A stretch of DNA of 41,192 nt from Natrinema amylolyticum (GCF_020515625.1 NZ_JAIWPJ010000010.1:1-41192), one strand, 5' to 3'. Numbered from the stretch's first letter, positions 24,481 to 32,458 are shown. Numbers and translations: made by a program. Notes: generated from the letters alone by a model not told the origin.

Positions 24481-25227
24481 ATGACGAAGATACCGGAGAA
24501 CACGGATGAACTCACGGACGTCATTCTGAACGACATCCTCTACGGCTTAGACCTCGATCCAGTAGAGAGCGAACGACTCCTCTCCTATATGAGGGATCGA
24601 CACGAGCATCTCTTTGGCCCGCATTCGACGTATTTCGTGTTGGGGAGTTACGAGTCACCGTTCAAGTATCGTCTCGATGAGGCACTTGACGTGCTGAACC
24701 ACCGGCACGATGCCTATGCGTACCTGCTCGCCACGCAACCCGACCTTGATGTGTCTGATGACATCCCGGACCTCAAAGTGAAGTTCTTTCTGCACGCCCT
24801 TTACGCGGATTCGATTCCACTGATTCTCGAACACGATACTGGTGGGGCAGTCGCCGAGTTTGGACGCGTTGAGCGCCCGGCGTTGCTCACCCGCACATAT
24901 CTCTTCCCTCGGGCGCAGGACGAACAGTACGATGATGATTCCCTGCTCACAACACGAGATGCGATACTCGCTCGGGCCGTCGAACTAGCATATCATGCTG
25001 CTAATCTCGACGAGGAACTTACAGCACTGGCTGAACGGGCTCGTGACCACGGACTGGATATCTCGACGTGGGACCTCGAGTCGTATCTAGAGTCCGAGCT
25101 CGGCGGTCGCACGCCGTCGTACAGTGGTGTGATAACCGATTCCCTCGTCCACCTCGAATCACTGAACCAGTGCTTTTCGTGGACGACGACGGAAGAGCTC
25201 GAAGAACGATTATCGAACGTTCCGTAA
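24481..25227 (+). CDS. Uncharacterised protein resembling nucleoside deoxyribosyltransferase/TIR-like folds
   Basis: A 248-residue protein I do not recognise by name. Its first 140 residues have a Rossmann-like plan: STYFVLGSYESPFKYRLDEALDVLNHRHDAYAYLLATQPDLD (strand, SY loop, helix, strand), then DLKVKFFLHALYADSIPLILEHDTGGAVAEFGRV. The last part is the kind of helix-strand-(G/S)G...E(F/L)G segment in which nucleoside 2-deoxyribosyltransferase-like and TIR-like proteins carry the catalytic Glu. The C-terminal 100 residues are helical (ELAYHAANLDEELTALAERARDHGLDI). Such proteins often cleave N-glycosidic bonds of nucleotides or NAD. The resemblance is from general pattern only. The divergent winged-helix gene and the operator imply tight repression. 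Confidence 0.5.
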   Translation: MTKIPENTDELTDVILNDILYGLDLDPVESERLLSYMRDRHEHLFGPHSTYFVLGSYESPFKYRLDEALDVLNHRHDAYAYLLATQPDLDVSDDIPDLKVKFFLHALYADSIPLILEHDTGGAVAEFGRVERPALLTRTYLFPRAQDEQYDDDSLLTTRDAILARAVELAYHAANLDEELTALAERARDHGLDISTWDLESYLESELGGRTPSYSGVITDSLVHLESLNQCFSWTTTEELEERLSNVP

Positions 25228-25367
25228 TCCGTCTCAAAGACACATACTCAACTGCAGGACTAACCTCAATCCATCTTAAACAGCGATGGAACCCCGGCCT
25301 TTAGACCGGGTGGGGAATTGCGTCACTCGACTACGCTCTCCACCGATCATTCTCCCACGTAACTAAG

Positions 25368-25553
25368 TTCCAAGCAGATATCAACACAGCAGCGAACATC
25401 GCTGGTCGCGTTGATCCGTGGGGAGAGAGCGTTCCTTGGGAACCGGAACGCAATGACTCGCCACGGAACGGGAGCGCCTGTGACAGCGCCACAGCCCACC
25501 ACGAGACGAGCGAGAAATCCTTGCAGATGACACTCGAGGCCTACTCGGACTGA
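25368..25553 (+). pseudogene. C-terminal fragment of TnpB (RNA-guided nuclease)
   Basis: The frame reads FQADINTAANIAGRVDPWGESVP and runs to a TGA at 25551. ADIN.AANIA is the RuvC-III motif of TnpB with the last catalytic Asp, and R.DPWGE.VP is the haloarchaeal C-terminal signature. The zinc finger normally upstream and all other domains are missing; the sequence before 25368 is not colinear. It cannot be functional. It is a different copy from the fragment at 29140, which diverges in the tail. Confidence 0.8.
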
Positions 25554-25972
25554 AACCTGCAGGCTCTCGTTCGACCGTCGAACGAATCGACCTTTGAGGC
25601 GTGAGACGGCCGAATTCGAGGGTTTGAATACGGCCTCATCTGATAGTTTTTGATGAATTTGTAGGCCCGTGCTGAATACAGCGCGCGAATCTCGCACTGT
25701 AGCAGGACGTAACCCTGGACGTAGAAATCGCCGTAGCGTGATCGTGGGAGTATGACCTCGGCTGGCTATTGTTGCCGAACAAAGTCCGCCAGCGGGTGCA
25801 ACAGGACTGTAAGTCCCGGGATGATGTAGCCGTATGCTTGTGTCGATCTACCGGTGTTCTCCCTACTGTCTGTAGTGTTCGGTAACAGCTAACGTGATGC
25901 GCGACGTAGCTGTAACTTACGCCCACTACGAGGCCACGTTGAGGTCGGGACCTGTCGAGGTGGGTGTATCAG

Positions 25973-25979
25973 AAGGAGG
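25973..25979 (+). promoter_or_regulatory. Strong Shine-Dalgarno site
   Basis: AAGGAGG five bases before the ATG at 25985. It decides the start against an upstream in-frame ATG at 25964. Such a full site is unusual in haloarchaea, where most transcripts are leaderless, and implies a leadered mRNA. Confidence 0.7.
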
Positions 25980-25984
25980 AAACT

Positions 25985-27232
25985 ATGGCAGCAACACCCG
26001 AAACCGAGTCAAACAAACAGATTGTCCGCCGGCTATTAGACGAAGTGGTGACCGAGGGAAACATCAACCTCATTGATGACCTCTTCGCTGAGGACGTACT
26101 TGACCACACTCTGATGGGCGAGACCCGAGGCCGTGAACCAATCAAAGAACGAGCCAAATCCCTGCACGGCGCGTTTTCGGGCTTCTCAGCGACCGCTGAG
26201 AAGCTGGTCGCTGAGGACGATACTGTGGCACTGTGGGCGATTGATCGAGGAACGCACGATGGCGAGTTTCTGGGCATCGAACCGACGGGACGGGAGGTTG
26301 AATACTCGGCGACGGCGTTCTTCCGGATGGAAGATGGGAAAATCGTCGAGCGGTGGGTTCAGCCCGACTTGTTCGGCCTTATGCAGCAACTCGGCGTCGT
26401 CGAACTGCCCGGAGACCCGTCGAGCCGAAGAACGATGGAAACGGTCACGTCGGCAGATGGCACGCCGATTGCGTATGAGCGAACCGGGAGCGGGCCACCG
26501 ATCGTACTCGTATACGGGAACGGCGACATCCTCCAGTTCTGGGAAGAAGGGGGAGTCCGTTCTGCGTTCGCCAACCAGTACACAGTCTACACCATCGAAC
26601 GCCGAGGACGCGGCGAGAGCGGCGACGCCGCCGAGTACAAACTGGAACGCGAGGCTGAGGATGTGGCGGCAGTCGTCGAGACCATCGACGAACCGGTGAC
26701 GCTGCTCGGCCACTCCGGTGGCGCCCTCTATTCGCTGGAGGCGGCCCTGCGAACCGACAACCTCCGTTCCCTCCTCTTGTACGAACCACCGATTCAGGTC
26801 GTCGACAACGAACTCGACATCGCCGAGGAGCTCACTGAAATGAGAGCGCTGGTGGAGCGCGATGAGAGTGAGCAAGCGCTCGTCCAGTTCATGCATGACA
26901 TCGCAGGTCTTCCGCCGGACAAGATTGACGCGCTTCGTTCGGCACCGGTCTGGCAGGAGATGGTCGCCGCGGCTCATACACTCCCCCGTGAGTTAGAGGC
27001 GATTAGCGAGTATGAGTTCGAGCCAGCCCGGTTCGCAGATATGATTATACCGACGTTGCTGTTGTCCGGCAGCGAGAGCCCCCCACTATACAAAGACGCG
27101 ACGAAAGCGGTCAACGAATCGCTTCCCAACAGCCGGATCGCCGTTTTCGAGGGAGAACAACACATGGCGATGCACACCGCACCGGACCGGTTCATCACCG
27201 AGGTGATCACGTTCATCGAGGAATCGTCCTGA
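25985..27232 (+). CDS. SnoaL-like domain fused to an alpha/beta hydrolase
   Basis: A 415-residue, two-domain protein. Residues 1-140 are a SnoaL/ester-cyclase-like fold (NKQIVRRLLDEVVTEGNINLIDDLFAEDVLDHT, GREPIKERAKSLHGAFSGFSATAEKLVAEDD, VEYSATAFFRMEDGKIVERW). Residues 151-415 are an alpha/beta hydrolase: METVTSADGTPIAYERTGSGPPIVLVYGNG, nucleophile Ser244 in LLGHSGG, ERRGRGES after strand 4, and a C-terminal EGEQHMAMH with the probable catalytic His. Met151 matches the usual start of stand-alone hydrolases of this type, so two genes seem to have fused. A cytoplasmic esterase or hydrolase is likely; substrate unknown. Confidence 0.85.
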   Translation: MAATPETESNKQIVRRLLDEVVTEGNINLIDDLFAEDVLDHTLMGETRGREPIKERAKSLHGAFSGFSATAEKLVAEDDTVALWAIDRGTHDGEFLGIEPTGREVEYSATAFFRMEDGKIVERWVQPDLFGLMQQLGVVELPGDPSSRRTMETVTSADGTPIAYERTGSGPPIVLVYGNGDILQFWEEGGVRSAFANQYTVYTIERRGRGESGDAAEYKLEREAEDVAAVVETIDEPVTLLGHSGGALYSLEAALRTDNLRSLLLYEPPIQVVDNELDIAEELTEMRALVERDESEQALVQFMHDIAGLPPDKIDALRSAPVWQEMVAAAHTLPRELEAISEYEFEPARFADMIIPTLLLSGSESPPLYKDATKAVNESLPNSRIAVFEGEQHMAMHTAPDRFITEVITFIEESS

Positions 27233-27461
27233 CTGACCGGCAATCAATTGTCACTCAATTAGGTGGCATTGGCTATTGACGATCACGGAGTAGTCGGTTC
27301 AGAACTGACGTTCCAAACAACCCACCCCTTGTGCTGTATGCACCCTCCATATTCAGCACGCGTATCCTCACAGAACATAAAGGGGTCGTATCAATTGGCG
27401 ATTGATTTTCTTAATCGCCACCAGTTTAGTTGTACATGAATCTCACCGATGGACCACCTGA

Positions 27462-27478
27462 CGTTCGATTATCGAACG
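27462..27478. promoter_or_regulatory. 17-base near-perfect operator-like palindrome
   Basis: CGTTCGAT-T-ATCGAACG: two perfect 8-bp arms around one base. A half-site CGTTCGATT recurs at 27498-27506. Symmetric site plus repeated half-site is typical of a dimeric regulator's operator. The gene it serves is unclear, because a transposon end separates it from the EamA gene. Confidence 0.35.
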
Positions 27479-27566
27479 AAAGCACCCCTCCCCGGTCGTT
27501 CGATTGATAATCCCATCGCTGTCTTGCGATTATTCCACCGGAAATCTATGGGCGCTGCCAGATTGG

Positions 27567-27615
27567 ATTCCCCTCGTAGGGGAAGCCTCGCTGTTTACGG
27601 CGGGGATGATATCAC
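27567..27615 (+). repeat. TnpB-type element right end, inverted relative to 29086
   Basis: Its reverse complement matches 29086-29134 at 38 of 49 positions, including the GTGA.ATC start, CGCCGTAAA and AGGCTTCCC blocks and the closing GGGGAAT. It contains small hairpins (CCCC-TCGTA-GGGG). The element body, now lost, would lie to the left. Confidence 0.6.
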
Positions 27616-27774
27616 CTGTCTGTCACTCTTGCCTGGTCGCCTATGTTTGAGGAATGACTCACATGGACATATAGCTATTGGGTCGTGTTATCAGGGTTCC
27701 CGTAAACCGTTTAGTTGAGCCCCGTATAGACAAGACACTGACTTTGAACCAGCCACATATTACACAATGATAAC

Positions 27775-28782
27775 ATGACAAAGGCAGAAGACGTGTTGTT
27801 GTTTGGCGCGCTCGCATTCGTCTGGGGAACAGCCTTCACCGCGATCGAAATCGGGCTAGAAACCATTCCTCCACTCCTCTTCGCAGCGGCCCGATTAGAT
27901 ATCGCTGCGTTCATCTTCGTGGGAGCGGTCCTACTCAGCCGGATTCAATGGCTTCCCCGCACTAAAGCAGACATCGCTCTCATCCTCTCGAACGGAATTC
28001 TCGTCATCGGAGCGCACTTTGCGTTCTCCTTCATCGGCCAGAGCTACGTCACAAGTGGAGTCGCTGCGATCGTCCTCAGTTTCACACCGATCATCACACC
28101 CGTCATCGCTATCCGAATCCTCCCAGCAGAACGCATCTACAGCACAGACGTCCTCGGTCTCTGTACCGGGCTTGTCGGTGTGGTCGCTATCGCAACTGCT
28201 GGTGGGTCCTTTGATGGACAACTCCTCGGTGTTGGACTTCTCTTGGCATCCGCAATCGTCTTCGCGCTTGGCTCCGTACTGACGGAACGCTGGACAGCGA
28301 TTCTCCCAGCACTGTCCCTCCACGCGTGGTCGATGATTACTGGCGCGGTATTCCTCCATGTCACTGCCTACACCTATTCAGGTGCATCGTTCCGGACCGT
28401 GACGTGGACGCCGTCAGCAGCAGCCGCCCTCACGTACCTCGGCATCTTCGCAACAGCAGGCGGGTTCCTCCTCTACTTCACCTTGCTGAATCGAATCGGT
28501 GCAACGAACGTCAGCCTCATCAACTACGCATCACCCGTTGTAGCGACGATCTTCGGTGCAACCCTCCTCGGTGAGCAAATCACCATAGCGACCATCGCCG
28601 GATTTGCGCTCATCGTTGTCGGATTCGTGCTTTGCAATATCCGGCCGCTCTGGCGGCTTACCCGGTCCATCAGGAACGTGGGCGTCAGTGATCAGGTGCT
28701 TGAACGCGATGAAGTCCGCATCCAAGGTAACGTCTACACTACAAAGACCGATTCACAGAACTACCTGCAGCCAAGTGATTAA
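27775..28782 (+). CDS. EamA/DMT-superfamily transporter
   Basis: A 335-residue protein with ten hydrophobic segments in two EamA repeats. The first begins VLLFGALAFVWGTAFTAIEIGLETIPPLLFAAARLDIAAFIFVG and includes VTSGVAAIVLSFTPIITPVIAI. The second begins LLGVGLLLASAIVFALGSVLTERW and ends GATNVSLINYASPVVATIFGATLLGEQITIATIAGFALIVVGFVL. These are the W.S.F.....P..FA..R and P......E.....G..LI signatures of drug/metabolite transporters. The export or uptake substrate is not predictable. The C-terminal 45 residues are a soluble tail. It lies between two inverted TnpB-element ends and may have been moved or trapped by them. Confidence 0.9.
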   Translation: MTKAEDVLLFGALAFVWGTAFTAIEIGLETIPPLLFAAARLDIAAFIFVGAVLLSRIQWLPRTKADIALILSNGILVIGAHFAFSFIGQSYVTSGVAAIVLSFTPIITPVIAIRILPAERIYSTDVLGLCTGLVGVVAIATAGGSFDGQLLGVGLLLASAIVFALGSVLTERWTAILPALSLHAWSMITGAVFLHVTAYTYSGASFRTVTWTPSAAAALTYLGIFATAGGFLLYFTLLNRIGATNVSLINYASPVVATIFGATLLGEQITIATIAGFALIVVGFVLCNIRPLWRLTRSIRNVGVSDQVLERDEVRIQGNVYTTKTDSQNYLQPSD

Positions 28783-29085
28783 CTGCCCCTCGCTGGTCGT
28801 CGTGCTGATGAATCGCCTCGGGGTCAAGTGGTTCGAGACGCCTTCGGTGTCTCGTCATTACGGAAGACCAACGGTCTTCCGAACGACCCCGGAGCATTTG
28901 CCTTGACCGCCTGTGAATACTATTCTCTGAAAAGACGGGAGATCGATATCGATGAGCAAGCTGTGATCGACGAGTCAATCACCACGCCAGATCCAGATCT
29001 TGGGCAGCTAGACGTCGACGGCTAGACAATGTGGCAGATTGGTTTTGAGGCGGCAAATGTTCTGATAGTGGTGGCTACTACTGGA
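28783..29085. other. Non-coding stretch with a three-way RNA-like structure
   Basis: At 28817-28894 an outer stem (CTCGGGGTC with GACCCCGGAG, one bulged base) encloses two hairpins. One is CGAGAC...GTCTCG (28834-28854); the other is CGGAAGACC-AAC-GGTCTTCCG (28861-28881, a perfect 9-bp stem). I recall similar folds downstream of haloarchaeal tnpB genes, where reRNA/sotRNA is made. From 28895 a short open stretch (TACEYYSLKRREIDIDEQAVIDESITTPDPDLG) ends at 29025 without a recognisable family. Confidence 0.45.
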
Positions 29086-29139
29086 GTGACATCCTCCTCG
29101 CCGTAAATGGCAAGGCTTCCCTCGCATGGGGAATACCAG
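29086..29139 (-). repeat. Right end of a TnpB-type element next to its tnpB fragment
   Basis: GTGACATCCTCCTCGCC starts the end; it directly abuts the tnpB fragment stop at 29140 (minus strand). This pairing fixes the orientation of the motif: GAGGAGGATGTCA is the tnpB-distal right end, and the other copies in the window were oriented by it. Confidence 0.65.
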
Positions 29140-29556
29140 TCAGTCGTCACTGGTAGAGGGTTCCGACTCTTGGAACGCCGTGAGCGTCATCTGCGCTGGT
29201 GCGCTCGTCTCACGGTGAGTCGTGGCGGTGTCACTACCGCTCCCATCTCGTGACGAGTCATTGCGTTCTGCCTTGTCAAGCGGGACGCTCTCTCCCCACG
29301 GGTCAACCCGTCGTGCGATGTTCGCGGAAGCGTTGATATCGGCCTGAAACGTCGATACGTGGCAGTTGCCGTTCGGACACTGGAACTCGGCTTGGGAATC
29401 TCGCCGACCGATACGGTGGCACGAGTGGCACGTCTGACTGGTGTACGCTGGATTCACGTACTCGACAAGGATGGCTTCCTCGGTCGCCTTGTCCTCGATG
29501 CGCCCTTGTAGTCGAGCGAACGCCCACGAGTGAAGGCGGAAGTGAACCCGGATCCA
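29140..29556 (-). pseudogene. C-terminal fragment of TnpB
   Basis: The frame reads from about 29556: WIRVHFRLHSWAFARLQGRIEDKATEEAILVEYVNPAYTSQTCHSC, then the zinc finger (C..C 17 residues before CPNGNC), then TFQADINASANIARRVDPWGESVP. The zinc finger (CHSCHR, CPNGNC) and the RuvC-III Asp are intact, but the N-terminal OB/RuvC-I/II parts are absent, so no nuclease can be made. The tail (ETSAPAQMTLTAFQESEPSTSDD) is the usual end of haloarchaeal copies. The element end follows directly. Confidence 0.85.
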
Positions 29557-29663
29557 CTATTGAGCTATTCGACGCTCTATCTCTGACTTCGGTTTCGATT
29601 CAGTAACTGGAACAAGTCAGATTATCATTCTATATAAATTAGAAAGATTGGGAAAGTCAGTTG

Positions 29664-29882
29664 TTAGGGTTCGGGACAAGCATCCCAAGGCGAGTGTGCC
29701 GGATCAGCCGCACGGTCGTGCTGTGCAGCGTGATCTCCAGCGTTCTCGCACGCTGCTCCAATACCTGTCTCCAATCCCTCGGCGGCTACGCCTCCCGTGG
29801 CGATGACTGCTAGCACCGCAAGCGCTACCAAAGCGAGTACGATGCGCTGATGACGGATCAGTAACTCTGTTACGTTTGACAT
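29664..29882 (-). CDS. Small secreted or membrane-anchored peptide
   Basis: A 72-residue protein. MSNVTELLIRHQRIVLALVALAVLAVIATGGVAAEG has one hydrophobic segment with a plausible cleavage site after GVAA. The 38-residue remainder (GLETGIGAACENAGDHAAQHDRAADPAHSPWDACPEP) has two Cys that could form one disulfide. A GGGGGAC run lies eight bases before the ATG, fitting a ribosome binding site. I do not recognise the family. A secreted peptide is possible, but an antimicrobial role is speculation. Confidence 0.5.
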   Translation of the reverse strand: MSNVTELLIRHQRIVLALVALAVLAVIATGGVAAEGLETGIGAACENAGDHAAQHDRAADPAHSPWDACPEP

Positions 29883-30699
29883 TCTTGTCCCCCTTACCGC
29901 TTGGTGCTACCCGGAAGTCGTTCTCCTTCCTTGGTCTAGCACCACACATCCCTCCCTCAGATAAGGTAATAAATATGTTAGTATAATATCGGGAATAGTT
30001 GTATAGATAGATAAATAGGATAGCTCCTTACTCGTTTCCGTACCCGAGACACTGCCAGCCTTCTCGCTGGCAGGTGAAATTTGATATAGATAATGTATGT
30101 TTGATATGGATTCCAGGTGATATTCACGGCGAACATTTGGGTGTGTACAGCTGCGGCTGGAGGAATTTTAGTGTCGGAAGAAGACGCTGAATGAGCGCCT
30201 TCGAGGTATCACGATCCTAGTGATACCAATAGCAGGTAGCAACGCTAGCGGTAAGGTCGTTACGGTCGATGAACAACGAACAGGAGAGAGCACAGGACGA
30301 GAACAGAGACGTCGTCAACGAGACACCGACGGTCAAAGCGCAGTCGAAATGGAAATTCAGGCGAAAGTCGATGCCAACTACCCGGCTGGTCCCGAAGCTC
30401 ATCTGCGTTAGATTCCCCTATTTCTACGGCAAGTCCGGAGGATTCCAACGGAGAGGCGATGGTTTCCTGTGCAGGTTTTTCATTTCCGGTGACGGGCTGC
30501 CGACTGATGAGGGTCTCGAGGAGATCAACGAGATATCCCGCTTTTTCGCAATGCTCTCACCGGCATCCTCTTCATTCTCTCCTGAAGGTTGTGAGTGCGG
30601 CATATGTCAGATTGGGCAGTTATTTCGCAACTAGCGCCGACTCTAGTCCCAATCAAATAGCCCCCAAGCACGAAACGTTCAGACCGCGAACGTCGAGAT
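29883..30699. other. Long AT-rich intergenic stretch
   Basis: No supported gene. It includes a perfect 8-bp hairpin CTGCCAGC-CTTCTC-GCTGGCAG (30052-30073). A 121-codon plus-strand frame (30269-30634) reads MNNEQERAQDENRDVVNETPTVKAQSKW, then becomes uncharacteristic of haloarchaeal protein (SFSPEGCECGICQIGQLFRN). I rate it doubtful. The stretch 29950-30130 is very AT-rich. Confidence 0.35.
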
Positions 30700-31887
30700 A
30701 TGAATCGCAGAGAGTTCGTTCGAACGGCAGGTCTGGTCGGACTAGCCGGAATACCCGAGAAAGTCGCCGGACAGACCGACGGGAACAGCGCGGACGACCA
30801 CGACACGATTCGGGTCCCTACCGACGAACCTACCATACAGGACGCCGTCGATGTTGCCGAGGAGAGCGACCTCGTACTTCTCGAAGAAGACACATACGAG
30901 GAGGCAATCGAGATCGGGACACCCAGGATAACACTGCGCGGTCACAACCGAAACAGGGTTATCCTCGACGGTGGGTTCGAGCAAGAAGACGGGATACTCG
31001 TCGAAGCCGATGAGGTCGCTGTCGAGAACCTTACTGTACGGCACTTTCGAAATAACGCCGTCTACTGGAACGACGTCGACGGATTCCGGGGGAGTTTCCT
31101 GACAGCGTACAACAACGGCTACTACGGGATTTACGCCTATCGCTCACGTGACGGCCGATTTGAGTACAGCTACGCGTCGAGTCATCCCGATGCTGGGTTC
31201 TATCTCGGCCGTAACCAACCGTTTGAGGCGGTGATCTCCGACGTTGTCGCTGAGTATAACGGTCTGGGGTACTCGGGGACCAGCACGGGTGAGGATCTAA
31301 CGATCAAAGATTCGATCTGGCGGCATAACATGGCCGGTATCGTTCCGAACACGTTAGATACGATTGACCCACCCCAGCATTCCTCACACATCGTGAACAA
31401 CGTCGTCTACGACAATGGCAACGAGAACGCCCCCACTGAGCAACACACGTATCCGATGTTTGGCACTGGCATCCTCCTCTGGGGTGGAAACGATAATCTC
31501 GTCGAGGACAACATCGTCGATAGTCACCCAAATTTTGGGATTGCAGCCTATCCTACCGTTGACGAGCCATCGGAGAACGTGATCCGAGAGAACATCGTCC
31601 GAGGATCAGGACGGGCAGACCTAGCGCTGGGCGCGCCTGCCGGCGAGGACAACCAATTTGAAGCAAATGAGTTTCGTACCAGCCTGCCGTCGGCCATCCA
31701 AGACGATGCGAGCGAGGGCGACGATCACGTCACCGAGGTCTTCCAGGAACAGCAGCGCCGCGCCGAGGACGAGAACTATCCGTCGGGCAACTGGCGCGAC
31801 CAGCCTGAACCACGAGATCAGCCGACAATGCGTGATCCGGAAGCGCCACCTCGGCCCGCCAGCAAATCCATCTCATGGGGACAGTGA
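30700..31887 (+). CDS. Tat-exported NosD-like parallel beta-helix protein
   Basis: A 395-residue secreted protein. MNRREFVRTAGLVGLAGIPEKVAGQ is a short Tat signal. The rest is a right-handed parallel beta-helix of NosD/PbH1-repeat type: IRVPTDEPTIQDAVDVAEESDLVLLEEDTYEEAIEI begins it, and the rungs VENLTVRHFRNNAVYWNDVDGFRGSFLTAYNNGYYGIYAYRS, SHIVNNVVYDNGNENAP and DNLVEDNIVDSHPNFGIAAYPT follow. The C-terminus is disordered and Pro/Arg-rich. Such proteins often bind or act on surface polysaccharide, or mature metal centres as in nitrous oxide reductase; no partner reductase is nearby. The extra start at 30700 (ATG) is clear. The end overlaps the antisense ATPase relic only in its shadow frame. 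Confidence 0.85.
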   Translation: MNRREFVRTAGLVGLAGIPEKVAGQTDGNSADDHDTIRVPTDEPTIQDAVDVAEESDLVLLEEDTYEEAIEIGTPRITLRGHNRNRVILDGGFEQEDGILVEADEVAVENLTVRHFRNNAVYWNDVDGFRGSFLTAYNNGYYGIYAYRSRDGRFEYSYASSHPDAGFYLGRNQPFEAVISDVVAEYNGLGYSGTSTGEDLTIKDSIWRHNMAGIVPNTLDTIDPPQHSSHIVNNVVYDNGNENAPTEQHTYPMFGTGILLWGGNDNLVEDNIVDSHPNFGIAAYPTVDEPSENVIRENIVRGSGRADLALGAPAGEDNQFEANEFRTSLPSAIQDDASEGDDHVTEVFQEQQRRAEDENYPSGNWRDQPEPRDQPTMRDPEAPPRPASKSISWGQ

Positions 31888-31899
31888 ACGGTCACCGTT

Positions 31900-32458
31900 C
31901 TATCGCAGCCGTTGAGCAAGAGAAGCACCGAGAGAGCGGGATCGTCATGAAAAATGAACGATATATCGTCGCGGTCCGTGGCTATCTCCTGTAAGTCGTC
32001 GGAAAACCCCGATCGACGGAAACAGCAGTAGTGATACTCGAGTTCGGACCCATCCGGTGGCGTCCACTGTCTCTGTGCAGCACTGCACTCGAGATCGATG
32101 AGGTCACCTTCGTCATCTGACTGAACGTATACTTCCATTCGCCAGCGACGATCGTTCCATCACTTGCGAGATCAACGACGTTGAGTTCGTGATAGTGGTG
32201 CCACCAGTAGCCAATCCTCTTGTCCGTCTCGGGGACCAGTGATGGAAGTGCATTCTGACAGCTCTCTTCGAACATTGTCCCTCTGTCCTCGGTGAACACT
32301 TCCCCAGCCGTTGCCGGCTGTCTACTTCCAAAACTAGATATTGAGGAGAGTGGCGACCTAGAGAACCGGATCCGGTCTGTTGTTCGTAGCGAATTAGCGG
32401 AGGCAGAATGACCCGGTAGCCAACGCAATATGGAGGAAACTTCACTCAGTTTAGGCAT
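31900..32458 (-). pseudogene. Frameshifted C-terminal part of an archaeal DUF234 ATPase
   Basis: Frame 1 gives MFEESCQNALPSLVPETDKRIGYWWHHYHELNVVDLASDGTIVAGEWKYTFSQ, the nuclease-like DUF234 C-terminal domain (YWW...E.DVV.L......GE.K.T) of archaeal DEXX-box AAA ATPases. The sequence then continues in another frame: DDEGDLIDLECSAAQRQWTPPDGSELEYHYCCFRRSGFSDDLQEIATDRDDISFI. The AAA ATPase domain is absent. Both a frameshift and loss of the N-terminus mark it as a pseudogene. The start of decay before 32280 is unclear. Confidence 0.75.

Larger units (their letters stand above)
25228..25984. other. Transposon debris between genes
   Basis: Near 25292-25311 lies a hairpin (CCCGG...CCGGG) of the sort seen at haloarchaeal TnpB-element ends, followed at 25368 by a TnpB C-terminal fragment. 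From 25660, GGCCCGTGCTGAATACAGCG resembles my memory of other haloarchaeal insertion-sequence ends. Beyond 25700 no gene is seen; a minus-strand frame 25636-25926 lacks coding character. The last 30 bases hold the ribosome binding site of the next gene. Confidence 0.4.
27233..27774. other. Intergenic stretch with palindromes and element ends
   Basis: No gene. It contains GTGCTGTATGCACC...TTCAGCACG (about 27331-27362), which looks like an insertion-sequence end, and an 8-bp inverted repeat TGGCGATT/AATCGCCA (27396-27420). It also holds a 17-base palindrome at 27462 and a TnpB-type right end at 27567-27615. The last 50 bases include the EamA promoter. Confidence 0.4.

Noticed and set aside
27462-27506. 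Possible CRISPR repeats (CGTTCGATT repeated)
   Set aside because: Only one palindrome and one half-site; no regular spacing or further copies.
28817-28894. tRNA gene
   Set aside because: Cloverleaf-like, but it lacks a T-loop GTTCGAATCC, an acceptor of seven pairs and an anticodon arm; only three stems are present.
30269-30634. 121-codon plus-strand frame
   Set aside because: Only the first 30 residues look haloarchaeal; the rest is Phe/Cys/Gly-rich with poor codon character and no family. Kept only as a note in the intergenic entry.
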